Source: Sphingomonas sp. Leaf21
GTDB lineage: Bacteria; Pseudomonadota; Alphaproteobacteria; Sphingomonadales; Sphingomonadaceae
Assembly: GCF_916858675.1 (NCBI RefSeq)
Contig: NZ_CAKASM010000032.1
Location: 1 to 40,138 of the forward strand
DNA length: 40,138 bases
Direction of reading: 5' to 3'
The position numbers were made by a program, and so were the translations under genes. The notes beneath the pieces are model-generated. The model did not search any database. It saw nothing but the letters and a program-made list of their open reading frames with translations, and was not told where the DNA came from. Of this stretch, positions 16,242-24,317 are shown piece after piece. Every line of letters begins with the position of its first letter. Positions within the stretch are counted from its first letter, which is position 1.

Positions 16242-16925
16242 TTAATGTTTCGTCGCCGACGACAAATGCGAGCTACCTTCGAATGTCAAAGCAAGCGGCC
16301 AAAGCGCTGTCTTCGTGAAAAAGCGCTCAGCCCGGTTTTGCCGGGTCTCGTGCAATAGGCCGAGCCAGCAAAGCGGCCGCAGGACATGCACATAGACGAG
16401 CGATTTCATATGAGAGTTTTTGTCAGCGCTGCCCGTCAGTCTGGCACTGAATTGGTGATCCGTCACACCTGAATCGGCTTCACTGTTCACGGCATTGAGG
16501 ACGGAAACCCATTCGATTTCCAGCATGTCATCCTGACCAGCGGAAAGGAGCAGATGCTGTGCCAGGGCAATCCAGAGGCTCCCCGGATGCTCCAACAGGT
16601 CCTTGCCGATTTTGGTTATGTGCACGTGGCCCTTGCGGTGACGGGCGAGCTTGGCGGCCAAAAGCAAATCGTGCAGTATCACCAGCGGTGGGAAGTCATG
16701 CTCATTCAGGACTTTATTGATCGCGTAGAGTTCGTCTGCGGTGTAGCCTGGCCAATCGAAGGCTTCGGCTGCCCAAGTAACAAAATATCGCTTCAATGCC
16801 CTGTTTTGCGTGAGTCCGATCGGGCCTACTTCCATAAGATGGCGCAATGTGAGCATGGCTGCTCGGTGGAGCGGCGATAACACCAACTGCGGGGCGTCGG
16901 CGGCTGGGGCGCGAAACTCGATCAT
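16242..16925 (-). CDS. Conserved hypothetical protein of alphaproteobacterial accessory regions
   Basis: The 227-residue product begins MIEFRAPAADAPQLVLSPLH and contains LTQNRALKRYFVTWAAEAFD, EHDFPPLVILHDLLLAAKLA and, near the end, VYVHVLRPLCWLGLLHE followed by FFTKTALWPLAL. I recall closely similar hypothetical proteins in sphingomonads and rhizobia, often on mobile DNA, with no established function. The layout suggests alternating winged-helix-like segments. The frame stays open far upstream to 17414, but residues before the ATG at 16925 overlap the integrase gene and look non-coding. It is transcribed divergently from the integrase. Confidence 0.65.
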   Translation of the reverse strand: MIEFRAPAADAPQLVLSPLHRAAMLTLRHLMEVGPIGLTQNRALKRYFVTWAAEAFDWPGYTADELYAINKVLNEHDFPPLVILHDLLLAAKLARHRKGHVHITKIGKDLLEHPGSLWIALAQHLLLSAGQDDMLEIEWVSVLNAVNSEADSGVTDHQFSARLTGSADKNSHMKSLVYVHVLRPLCWLGLLHETRQNRAERFFTKTALWPLALTFEGSSHLSSATKH

Positions 16926-17129
16926 TGCGAAGAGGCTTCTGCCGCGCAGCGGAACTGGAAACAACAACCGACATAGCCCTGAAAATGAGAAAGCGGACCG
17001 AGCGTTCCTGCAGATGGGGAATTGGCCATCAAACGGCCGAAATGGTCGGACTGAACCCCAATGCCACTCCTTCGAATCCTCTTCGGCACGCGTTCTGCAG
17101 ATGGCCAATGTGGCCATAGGAGACCGATC

Positions 17130-17762
17130 ATGGAGATGCCTGAAGCAGAACTCACCGTTACCAAGCGCCCGGTCTGGAATGCCGGAAGGACCGTGGGTGC
17201 AAAGCGGGCTCTGAAGCCGAAGCAGATTTGGGAAATTCGTTTCTACCTCAATCAGCGCCGCCGCCTGCGAGATCGGGCGCTGTTCGATCTGGCGATCGAC
17301 AGCAAGCTTCGGGGCTGCGACCTGGTGCAGATGAAGATCGGCGATCTTGTTAGCGGAGAGCAGATCCGAACGCGGGCAATCGTAATGCAGCAGAAAACCG
17401 GCCGGCCCGTTCAATTCGAGCTACTCCCGGACGCTCGGGCCAGCTTGCTGGCCTGGCTCGACCGGCGCGCCGGCACGGTGGATGATTATGTGTTCCCGAG
17501 CCGGATCGATCATAATGGGCACCTGAGCACACGGCAGTACGCGCGGCTTGTCGACGAATGGGTGACAGGGGTCGGGCTGATGCGCAGCGAGTATGGCACG
17601 CACTCGCTTCGCCGAACGAAGGCTTCGATCATCTACAGGGCGACCGGCAATCTGCGGGCTGTCCAGATTCTTCTTGGTCATAGCAAGATCGAGAACACGG
17701 TGCGTTATCTTGGGATCGACGTGGAAGACGCGCTCGCGCTTGCCGAAAACACCGAGATCTGA
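17130..17762 (+). CDS. Short tyrosine recombinase (integrase)
   Basis: The 210-residue product is essentially a catalytic domain. Visible residues are Arg61 (SKLRGCDL), Lys89 (QQKTGRP), His158 and Arg161 (THSLRRTKAS), His184 (LLGHSKIENT) and Tyr193 (VRYLGI), the full R-K-H-R-H-Y set. It lacks the usual N-terminal arm- and core-binding domains, so it is shorter than typical phage integrases. The start at 17130 is supported by AGGAG at 17118-17122. A 3' fragment of a tRNA-Lys gene lies about 200 bases downstream, so it may have integrated an element there. It is distinct from the large integrase at 27535. Confidence 0.85.
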   Translation: MEMPEAELTVTKRPVWNAGRTVGAKRALKPKQIWEIRFYLNQRRRLRDRALFDLAIDSKLRGCDLVQMKIGDLVSGEQIRTRAIVMQQKTGRPVQFELLPDARASLLAWLDRRAGTVDDYVFPSRIDHNGHLSTRQYARLVDEWVTGVGLMRSEYGTHSLRRTKASIIYRATGNLRAVQILLGHSKIENTVRYLGIDVEDALALAENTEI

Positions 17763-17834
17763 ACCTGCTGGCGCCCGTGTGCAGGGAGAGCCGGACACGG
17801 GCGCTGGGACATTCCCGACGTTCGCACGCGACAT

Positions 17835-17880
17835 GTCGAACGGTGGCTTTTGTCAGGAGATGACGTTCAACATTAGCTGG
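17835..17880 (+). repeat. Degenerate intergenic repeat, copy D
   Basis: GGCTTTTGTCAGGAGATGACGTTCAACAT matches the core of copies A and B imperfectly. It lies in the 353-base gap 17763-18115 between the short integrase and the OLD gene, which also holds the tRNA-Lys fragment and no supported gene. Confidence 0.4.
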
Positions 17881-17960
17881 TCGGCATCCCAGAAGGACAG
17901 GACTCGGGCCGGCAGCAGATTGGCAGCTTCAAATTTGAGGCCACGAGAATGCAGGCCTCC

Positions 17961-18013
17961 GCGGCTGACTCTTAATCAGCGAGTCCTTGGTTCCAGCCCA
18001 AGTGCGGGCACCA
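17961..18013 (+). other. 3' part of a tRNA-Lys(CTT) gene, putative attachment-site remnant
   Basis: The sequence folds as the anticodon arm GCTGA-CTCTTAA-TCAGC (17964-17980, anticodon CTT), a 5-base variable region, a T arm CTTGG-TTCCAGC-CCAAG, and the 3' acceptor strand ending in CCA at 18011-18013. The 5' acceptor strand and the D arm expected upstream are missing, so this is not a functional tRNA. The T loop has C where a purine is usual, a sign of decay. Tyrosine recombinases commonly use tRNA 3' ends as attachment sites, and one lies directly upstream. Confidence 0.7.
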
Positions 18014-18115
18014 CCTTCCCCTAGCGACTACAAGGACTCATGTAGTGGCAGCCCGGGGGCGGTACGGTCAGCGCCGGCCTCCGTAAGCCTGTCGTAACCT
18101 GCTGCGCAGGGACCG

Positions 18116-20083
18116 CTAGCCAAGTAGCCCGTTGAGGTGCTTGAACGCAGTCTCGAAGCGATCCTTGGTTTCGTCGGACACTTTCGGCCAGAGCTTACCC
18201 AGGTTGTCGGAGAAATATCGCGCAGGCCGGTAGTGGCCGAATGACCCAGACTTGAGGGGGTTCTCCGCCAGCCAAGCCTCAATGGCGCGCAGTGTCCTGG
18301 GTTCCTTCGCGTTGAGCTTGCTCTTCGTAATCTTTGCCGAGAGCTGAGCACCGAATTCAGCGTTCACGATCTCAATGTACAGATCACGGTCGAACATGTC
18401 CTCCACGTCCGCCTCGGACCCGCCGGTAAAGTCGGCGTAGGTTGACACCTGCTTCTTGGTAAGCAGCTTCTTCTTATACAGATCCTCGATGAGCTGCTTC
18501 TCGTTGTTCTGGATGTCCAGCAAGGTGGCGACATTCATCCCCTTCTGGGATCCTAGTAGAGAGACGAACGTAGGAACCTTGCCGCTCCCGCCGACCGGCG
18601 TAATCACCCAGTCCTCTGACAGCCCAACTCGTCCCTCTCGCTCCAACTGAGCCGAGACCGCACGCAGGTAGAGCATGTCGGCGACGCCCTCAACGACGAG
18701 CGAGTTCGGGCCGACGAACAAGGTCTGCTGAATCTCGTAACCGAGTGCACCCTGCAACGGGAACAGGCTGTCGTCAGTCGCATCGAAGACGTTCGCAAGG
18801 ACCTTGGTGCCATCCTCGTCCTTCGGGAGCGCTTCTATTGCATCAATGCCGAGATCTTGAACAATACGAACGCGCTCAAACTTGGTAGGGTCGATCATGA
18901 ACGGCGAGTGCGTCGTGTACAAGAGCTGGTGACCTGCGAGTTCGGCATCGAAGTATCGCAGGAGGTCTGCTTGGGCGCGTCCGTGCAGCGACAGGCCGGG
19001 CTCGTCCAAAAGCAATATGACATTCTGCTTCTGCCGCTTCACGTCCTCATACCAAGCAAAAAACGAGAAGAACCAGACGAAGCCGCGGGAACGGTTGCGC
19101 AGCGGGGTCGTGGCCCAGTGCACCGTGTCGTAAACCTCCCCCCAGACGTTGACGCCTTTGCGCATACCCTCTGGATCGCCTGGGCGCGCGTCTCGTACGT
19201 CGAATCGCATCTGGATGTGCCGATTCTGCGACCAGTACTTCACGATCCGCTGGGTCAGGTGATTGCCAGCACCTTCCAGCTTGTTCTTCAGTTCAGTCGT
19301 GTTTTTCGCAGCTACGAGCTTACGGTGGTCAAGCCGTGCAAGGTTTATGAGACCAATGAGCGGGTAATCTGAGTCTTCCAGCTCATCGTTGTCCTCTCGC
19401 TCGATAAGTGCGTCGAGGTTGGCCTGACCCTCCATCTGATAGTATTCATCAAAGTAAAGGAACTTCGGGGTGCGGGGCCAAAGTACTTTGCGGTATATAT
19501 ATGATCGAGCGGTGCCGCCCTCGATCACCTGGGCGACGAGGGCTTTCAGTGTGTTGACCGCCTCTGTGGACTCAGTCTCATCAAGTGCACTATGGAATGC
19601 CTTCCAATCCGATGCCTCGGCGAGTTCTGCTTTTAACTCGTCAGAAAACCCAGGGTTTGCAGCTAGAAACGAACGCGCTGCGGCCTCATTACAGTTCAGG
19701 TAGGCCATACTCTCGGCTTTGCCGTAGTACGACTTTCGGGTAAATGTTGAGTCGGTGAACGCTCTGGGACCGAACACTTTAACGATTGCAGCGTGATCAT
19801 CCGCTTCCAGCTCATACACGCACTCAACAACTACCGCCTGTTCGCGGTCCTCGTTCTCTACCGCGAACCGGTAATCTTCTACCTCACGCTTAGGGTAGTC
19901 GAACGTCTCATCGAACGCGGCATCACCGTTACGAATAGGGTTGGTGCGATACAGGGCATTGAGGAGGGTCGTCTTGCCCGCCTCATTCTTGCCGACAAAG
20001 CACGTCGTCTGAGGATCAACATCGACGGGACCCGAGTCCCAAATGCTACGGAACTCGCGAACCCTGAAATTCTTCAGTTTCAT
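18116..20083 (-). CDS. OLD-family ATP-dependent nuclease (ABC ATPase plus TOPRIM)
   Basis: The 655-residue protein has an SMC/ABC-type ATPase split over the first 400 residues. Walker A is GKNEAGKTT (31-39), Walker B is VILLLDEPGLSLH (355-367) and the switch is THSPFMID (391-398). The C-terminal TOPRIM domain shows SLVVEGVADMLYL (Glu465) and LLDIQNNE (Asp523), the metal-binding acidic residues. OLD proteins are DNA nucleases used in phage defence, including the P2 Old protein and GajA of Gabija. No UvrD-like GajB gene is adjacent, so it looks like a stand-alone class 1 OLD. An IS66 element sits 86 bases upstream of its start codon and may have separated it from a promoter or partner. Confidence 0.9.
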   Translation of the reverse strand: MKLKNFRVREFRSIWDSGPVDVDPQTTCFVGKNEAGKTTLLNALYRTNPIRNGDAAFDETFDYPKREVEDYRFAVENEDREQAVVVECVYELEADDHAAIVKVFGPRAFTDSTFTRKSYYGKAESMAYLNCNEAAARSFLAANPGFSDELKAELAEASDWKAFHSALDETESTEAVNTLKALVAQVIEGGTARSYIYRKVLWPRTPKFLYFDEYYQMEGQANLDALIEREDNDELEDSDYPLIGLINLARLDHRKLVAAKNTTELKNKLEGAGNHLTQRIVKYWSQNRHIQMRFDVRDARPGDPEGMRKGVNVWGEVYDTVHWATTPLRNRSRGFVWFFSFFAWYEDVKRQKQNVILLLDEPGLSLHGRAQADLLRYFDAELAGHQLLYTTHSPFMIDPTKFERVRIVQDLGIDAIEALPKDEDGTKVLANVFDATDDSLFPLQGALGYEIQQTLFVGPNSLVVEGVADMLYLRAVSAQLEREGRVGLSEDWVITPVGGSGKVPTFVSLLGSQKGMNVATLLDIQNNEKQLIEDLYKKKLLTKKQVSTYADFTGGSEADVEDMFDRDLYIEIVNAEFGAQLSAKITKSKLNAKEPRTLRAIEAWLAENPLKSGSFGHYRPARYFSDNLGKLWPKVSDETKDRFETAFKHLNGLLG

Positions 20084-20161
20084 GTGCAGCAGCCTCTCGT
20101 ATCTCGGTTCTACCGTGCGCCTCTAGCGGGCATCATGAAGGAACAGAGAACGAACAGCAAT

Positions 20162-20169
20162 ACTTACGA
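20162..20169. repeat. 8-bp target-site duplication of IS66 element, left copy
   Basis: ACTTACGA directly precedes the left inverted repeat and is repeated exactly at 23869-23876. Eight-base duplications are characteristic of the IS66 family. Confidence 0.9.
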
Positions 20170-20267
20170 GTAAGCGTCCGGTCTCCGGCGCGTTGTGTAG
20201 TTCGGCCTCGTTGGCGAGGGAGTGATCGATAGGAGTCTCCTTCTGGACTCCATAAGGAGATCAGGAG

Positions 20268-20714
20268 ATGGGCCGGATCGAGGTCATCACTCGCACGGAG
20301 CGCCGCCGTAAATATTCTCCCGCCGAACGGACCGCGATCATGCGGGAGGCTGACGCGCCGGATGTGACCGTGCGCGAAGTGGCGAAGCGGCACGATATAG
20401 CCGAGAGCCTGATCTATAGCTGGCGGACGGCACGACGACAGGCGGAGAAGATCGCCAGTGAACCGCTGGCCTTCATCTCATACGGGGCCGTGCCGGAGGG
20501 CGATCTTGTCAGCGCCGCGTCAGCGTCGCCATCGTTGCAGCACCAGCCCGTCCCGACGATGCCAGTAATGGAAGAGTTGACCCGTCCGCATCCTGGCGCA
20601 CGTCCCGGTGAGATCGGTATCGACCTGCCCAGCGGCGTTCGGCTGTCAGTCGACAGCTATGTGAACGAGAAGGCGCTCGCCCGCGTGCTGCGTACCCTGC
20701 GGGATATTTCATGA
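20268..20714 (+). CDS. tnpA: IS66 TnpA, helix-turn-helix accessory protein
   Basis: The 148-residue protein has an N-terminal helix-turn-helix (YSPAERTAIMREADAPDVTV, then REVAKRHDIAESLIYSWR) like other IS66 TnpA proteins, which are needed for transposition and may bind element DNA. A strong AGGAG precedes the ATG. The last bases overlap the start of tnpB (ATGA at 20711-20714), the typical coupling of IS66 genes. The C-terminal part is proline-rich and then shows the conserved GEIGIDLPSGVRLSVD block. Confidence 0.9.
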   Translation: MGRIEVITRTERRRKYSPAERTAIMREADAPDVTVREVAKRHDIAESLIYSWRTARRQAEKIASEPLAFISYGAVPEGDLVSAASASPSLQHQPVPTMPVMEELTRPHPGARPGEIGIDLPSGVRLSVDSYVNEKALARVLRTLRDIS

Positions 20715-21064
20715 TCTCACTGGCGCCGGGTACGAAGGTCTATCTCGCGAGCAAGCCGGTCAGCATGCGCCTGGGGTTCGACGGTCTGGCGGCGCTGGTG
20801 CGGCCGCTGTTCGCGGTCGAGCCTTACTGCGGTCACGTCTTCCTGTTCCGCAGCAGGAGCGGCAACTATCTCAAGGCGCTGCACTGGGACGGCTCGGGCA
20901 TATGCCTGTTCGCCAAGCGTCTGGAGCGGCACCGCTTCGTGTGGCCGCCGCTGGTCGAAGGCGGAGTTGTGCTGACCCCGGCGCAGTTCGCGCTGCTGAT
21001 CGAGGCGATGGACTGGCGCCGGACCATTGCCCCGGAAGCACCCCGTTTGCCCGTACAGATGTAG
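20711..21064 (+). CDS. tnpB: IS66 TnpB (Orf2 family)
   Basis: The 117-residue protein contains KVYLASKPVSMRLGFDGLAA, HVFLFRSRSGNYLKAL and HWDGSGICLFAKRLERHRF, the diagnostic blocks of IS66 Orf2/TnpB. Its precise role in transposition is not established, although it is required in studied elements. It overlaps tnpA by 4 bases. Confidence 0.93.
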   Translation: MISLAPGTKVYLASKPVSMRLGFDGLAALVRPLFAVEPYCGHVFLFRSRSGNYLKALHWDGSGICLFAKRLERHRFVWPPLVEGGVVLTPAQFALLIEAMDWRRTIAPEAPRLPVQM

Positions 21065-21129
21065 GCATAAAGTGACGTAAAACCGGGCATTTTCCTTGGT
21101 CTGCATGGGCCATTTTGTTATGGAGAACC

Positions 21130-22743
21130 GTGTCCGCCAACGAGATAAACCTTCCTGCCGATCCCGATGCATTGCGCGCGCTTTTCGCGGATATGCAGGC
21201 GCGTATCGCCGCCTCGGAACAGGCGCTGGAAGCCGAACGGACAGCCCATGAGGCCACACGCAACGCGGTCAAGCTGACCACGCTCCAGATCGAGAAGCTC
21301 AAGGTTCAGCTATCCCGGTTGCGCCGGATGAAGTTCGGTCAGTCGTCCGAGCGGATCACCGAGATGGCGGATCAGTTGGAACTGACGCTGGAGGATCTCG
21401 AAGCCGAACATGCCCATGCCGTATGTGTCGTTGACGAACTGCGGCCGATAGAGGGCCGCCCATCCACGGCCCGCAAGCCCAAGCGCCTGCCATTGCCCGA
21501 TCATCTGCCACGCGACGAGACGGTCCATGTCGCCCCTGATGTCGATGGCTGCTCTGCCTGCGGCGGCACCATGGGCAAGCTGGGCGAGGACGTGACCGAG
21601 GTGCTGGAGTATGTGCCAGGCCGTTTCCGCGTCGTGCGCCATGTCCGTCCCAAACTGGCCTGTGGACGCTGCGATGCCATCAGCCAGGCCCCGGCTCCAT
21701 CCTTGCCGATCCCGCGTGGCCGGGCCGGTCCCAACCTGCTGGCGCATGTGGTCGTGTCCAAGTTCGCCGACCATCTTCCGCTCTACCGGCAGTCACGCAT
21801 CTATGCCCGTGAAGGCGTCGATCTCGGCCGTTCCACCCTGGCTGACTGGGTCGGACAGGTCAGTTGGCTGTTACAGCCGCTGGTCGAGCGCATCGCCGAT
21901 CATGTCATGGGCAGTCCAAAGCTCCATGCGGATGATACGCCCGTGCCGGTTCTGGCGCCGGGCACCGGCAAGACCGCGACGGGCCGATTATGGGTCTATC
22001 TGCGCGACAACCGACGATGGCGACCGAGCGACAGACCGGCGGCGCTGTTTCGCTACAGCCCGGATCGCAAGGGCGAGCGTCCGCGCGAACATCTCAGGAC
22101 ATTTGCAGGCTTCCTGCAAGCCGACGCCTATGCCGGGTTCGAGCGGCTGTATGCGCCCGACCGTCAGCCCGGGTTGATAACGCCTGTAGCCTGCTGGGCG
22201 CATGCGCGGCGCAAGCTGCACGATGTCTACAAGGCCGACCCGCATTCCGTCGCCGCTGAAGGGCTGAAGCTCATCCGTGAGCTATACGATGTCGAGCGCG
22301 GCATCACCTGTGACCCTGCCGATGACCGGCGGAAGGCGCGGAAGCTGTCCAGGCTGCGGGCGCTGGATTTCTTCGCATGGGCGGATGGCGTGCTGGGGCA
22401 GATTTCTGCGCGTTCACCGCTGGCTGAGGCGCTCCGCTATGCCGTAAAGCTCAAGCCTCAGCTGCTCGCCTATACCGAGGATGGGCGGCTTGAGATCGAC
22501 AACAACCTCGCGGAGAATGCCCTGCGCGGCATAGCCGTGGGCCGGAAGAACTGGCTCTTTGCCGGGGCCGATTGCGGCGGTGAACGCGCTGCTGCGATCT
22601 ACTCCCTGCTGGAGACGGCCAAGCTCAACGGTGTGAACCCGCAGGCATGGTTGGCCGATGTGCTCGACCGGATTGGCAAGGGCCATCCCATAAGTCGGCT
22701 CGATGAACTGCTGCCTTGGCATTGGACACCGGCCCAAGAATAG
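21130..22743 (+). CDS. tnpC: IS66 TnpC transposase
   Basis: The roughly 537-residue protein has the IS66 layout: an N-terminal coiled-coil-like region (LFADMQARIAASEQALEAER), a zinc-binding segment (CSACGG ... CGRCD), then the DDE catalytic domain. Acidic residues appear in LHADDTPVPVL, ADAYAGFERLY and LEIDNNLAENALRGIAVGRK. A GTG at 21130 follows GGAGA by about 4 bases and is chosen; a TTG at 21115 is possible. The gene is intact, so the element may still be active. Confidence 0.9.
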   Translation: MSANEINLPADPDALRALFADMQARIAASEQALEAERTAHEATRNAVKLTTLQIEKLKVQLSRLRRMKFGQSSERITEMADQLELTLEDLEAEHAHAVCVVDELRPIEGRPSTARKPKRLPLPDHLPRDETVHVAPDVDGCSACGGTMGKLGEDVTEVLEYVPGRFRVVRHVRPKLACGRCDAISQAPAPSLPIPRGRAGPNLLAHVVVSKFADHLPLYRQSRIYAREGVDLGRSTLADWVGQVSWLLQPLVERIADHVMGSPKLHADDTPVPVLAPGTGKTATGRLWVYLRDNRRWRPSDRPAALFRYSPDRKGERPREHLRTFAGFLQADAYAGFERLYAPDRQPGLITPVACWAHARRKLHDVYKADPHSVAAEGLKLIRELYDVERGITCDPADDRRKARKLSRLRALDFFAWADGVLGQISARSPLAEALRYAVKLKPQLLAYTEDGRLEIDNNLAENALRGIAVGRKNWLFAGADCGGERAAAIYSLLETAKLNGVNPQAWLADVLDRIGKGHPISRLDELLPWHWTPAQE

Positions 22744-22786
22744 GCAAACCCGGTGCGGGCAGACGAGCAAGCAACGGAAAGCGCGC

Positions 22787-23815
22787 ATGATTGAGGTAGA
22801 CGGGAATCGAGTGACAGATCCGGCAGTGTTGTCGACCGCTGAGATCGTTGAAGCCGCGGAGAAGCGCGGTCGCCTGGTGGTTCAATTCAGCAAATCTGGG
22901 ACTTATCCGCTGGCCAGTTTGCACGCCCTAAATGACGCTTGCGGCATTGTTGGAGAGCGTATTCAAGTTCGCTTCTATGGGCATTACGGGGCAGCGTTCG
23001 ATGCCAGCACCCTGCGCAACCTGCCTGAAGTACGTGATCTCGCCGTCGATTGTCTCGCCGACATCGTCAATGAGAATGAAATCGGTCAGTTGCCCAACCT
23101 GCAAACCCTGCATTTCGGTGTTTTCGACATGAACCGGCCTGACTTCCTGACGACAATAGAACTGGGTCGCTTGAAACGGCTCAGCTTGAGCGAGAATCGA
23201 AAAAGGAACATCGATCTATCGCCATTAGCTGCCGCTGGATTGCTTGAGGAGCTTTTCGTTCATGGTCATTCCAAGGGCATCGGTTCCATCACCGAAATTC
23301 CTGGTCTTCAGAGGCTGACGCTGAGCGCATACGCCAAAAGCCATCCTTTGGATTTTGTGGCTTCGCTTCCATCACTGAAAAATTTGACACTGATTCTGGG
23401 TGGCCGTGAGGACATCGATGATCTTTCGAGCATAAGCCTCGAAATGCTGCAGATCATACGTGTGCGAGGTCTTGGTACGCTTGGCGACCTGTCGCGTTTG
23501 CCCGCACTTTCGGCGTTGCGTGTCGAAGATCAATTGCAGCTTGGCTGCTTGGATCTTGGCGGAGCCAATTTGGAGCGCTTGTGGTTGTTCAATTGCAAAA
23601 CGCTGGCTGAATTACCTGGGCTGGCATCACAGCATCGGCTCAAGGAATTTCGCGCGTCAGGCGTCGCGCTTGATATGAATGACCTTCGCGATCGAGACTG
23701 GCCATCGGCAACCCGCTCCGTCCACCTGTTTTCCGGCAGCAGAAAGTGGAACGATAACGCGCAAGCCAGTCTCGCTGCCCGAGGCCTCAGCGAGAAAGGC
23801 GAACTATGGCCGTAA
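22787..23815 (+). CDS. Leucine-rich-repeat protein, passenger of the IS66 element
   Basis: The 342-residue soluble protein has irregular leucine-rich repeats, visible as LPNLQTLHFGVF, LKRLSLSEN, LEELFVHGH, LQRLTLSAY, LKNLTLILGG, LSALRVED and LERLWLFN at roughly 20-25 residue spacing. Such repeats form a curved protein-binding surface; no enzymatic domain is seen. It starts 44 bases after tnpC on the same strand and ends 53 bases before the right inverted repeat, so it lies fully inside the element. Its codon use seems less GC-biased than the transposase genes, which suggests separate capture. A role in immunity or regulation is possible but unsupported. Confidence 0.8.
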   Translation: MIEVDGNRVTDPAVLSTAEIVEAAEKRGRLVVQFSKSGTYPLASLHALNDACGIVGERIQVRFYGHYGAAFDASTLRNLPEVRDLAVDCLADIVNENEIGQLPNLQTLHFGVFDMNRPDFLTTIELGRLKRLSLSENRKRNIDLSPLAAAGLLEELFVHGHSKGIGSITEIPGLQRLTLSAYAKSHPLDFVASLPSLKNLTLILGGREDIDDLSSISLEMLQIIRVRGLGTLGDLSRLPALSALRVEDQLQLGCLDLGGANLERLWLFNCKTLAELPGLASQHRLKEFRASGVALDMNDLRDRDWPSATRSVHLFSGSRKWNDNAQASLAARGLSEKGELWP

Positions 23816-23868
23816 CCTGTCATTGCTGAAAACAGCATCGGGACCAACGGCCGTCACCAGACGCTTAC

Positions 23869-23876
23869 ACTTACGA
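23869..23876. repeat. 8-bp target-site duplication of IS66 element, right copy
   Basis: ACTTACGA directly follows the right inverted repeat and is identical to 20162-20169. Confidence 0.9.
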
Positions 23877-24108
23877 CCAGCTTCCGAGCGGGCAACGCGA
23901 CGAAAGAATCTCGGACCAATACAGCGCCCAGCCGGTCAAAACCGACTGATTAGATGTTCGACATGCTTGCGCATAAAGCACGCGCCGGTCATGCTGCCCC
24001 GCGCAGCCGAGGCTCGCGGGACCCGTCCCAGGCTGCATAAATCTGGGAATGTCTCGCGTGCTGGTTTTTACGTCCGCAGTGTTCGGCTCATCAAGGGACC
24101 GCGGGGTT

Positions 24109-24117
24109 GAGGAGGAG
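24109..24117 (+). promoter_or_regulatory. Strong ribosome-binding site of the 40-residue peptide gene
   Basis: GAGGAGGAG lies 5 bases before the ATG at 24123. It is one of the best Shine-Dalgarno matches in the window and is the main reason for calling the short frame a gene. Confidence 0.7.
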
Positions 24118-24122
24118 CTGCT

Positions 24123-24245
24123 ATGCAGATCACTTTCGCAATCGAAACCAGTAAGTCTAGCGGTGACAGCTTCCGCCTAGCGATGGGGATCACCATTCCT
24201 CTGCTGCTGGTTCTGGTTGCACTAAGCATCGTCGGGCTAATCTGA
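24123..24245 (+). CDS. 40-residue single-pass membrane peptide
   Basis: The frame encodes a 40-residue peptide starting MQITFAIETSKSSGDSF, with a short polar N-terminus and a hydrophobic C-terminal helix of about 20 residues (LAMGITIPLLLVLVALSIVG). It has a near-ideal Shine-Dalgarno sequence and a hairpin with a short T-run a few bases after the stop, so it looks like a complete monocistronic unit. It lies between the IS66 element and the relaxase gene in otherwise non-coding island DNA. Possible roles are a type I toxin-like peptide, a holin-like pore peptide or a small membrane regulator; I cannot choose among them. Confidence 0.6.
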   Translation: MQITFAIETSKSSGDSFRLAMGITIPLLLVLVALSIVGLI

Positions 24246-24249
24246 TGCG

Positions 24250-24284
24250 AAGTGGGCGTCTCGGACACGGGACGTCCACTTTTG
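24250..24284 (+). terminator. Rho-independent terminator after the 40-residue peptide gene
   Basis: AAGTGGGCGTC (24250-24260) pairs with GACGTCCACTT (24271-24281) across a 10-base loop, with one G-T wobble, and runs into TTTT. It begins 5 bases after the stop codon. The T-run is short, so efficiency may be modest. Confidence 0.6.
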
Positions 24285-24317
24285 CGCGCTCCGGCCTACC
24301 TTAGATCGCCTCTTTGC

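Larger units (their letters stand above)
20170..23868 (+). mobile_element. Complete IS66-family element with passenger gene
   Basis: The element is 3,699 bases, bounded by inverted repeats starting GTAAGCGTC (20170 onward, and the complement ending at 23868; 16 of the first 21 bases match) and flanked by a perfect 8-bp duplication ACTTACGA. It contains tnpA, tnpB and tnpC in the canonical order plus a fourth gene on the same strand, a leucine-rich-repeat protein, between tnpC and the right end. The perfect duplication implies a single insertion and probably a recent one. Standard IS66 elements are about 2.5 kb, so the additional gene accounts for the extra length. Confidence 0.92.

Noticed and set aside
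1740..20083. Gabija system made from the SF1 helicase and the OLD nuclease
   Set aside because: The two genes are about 14 kb apart with other modules between, whereas GajA and GajB are adjacent.
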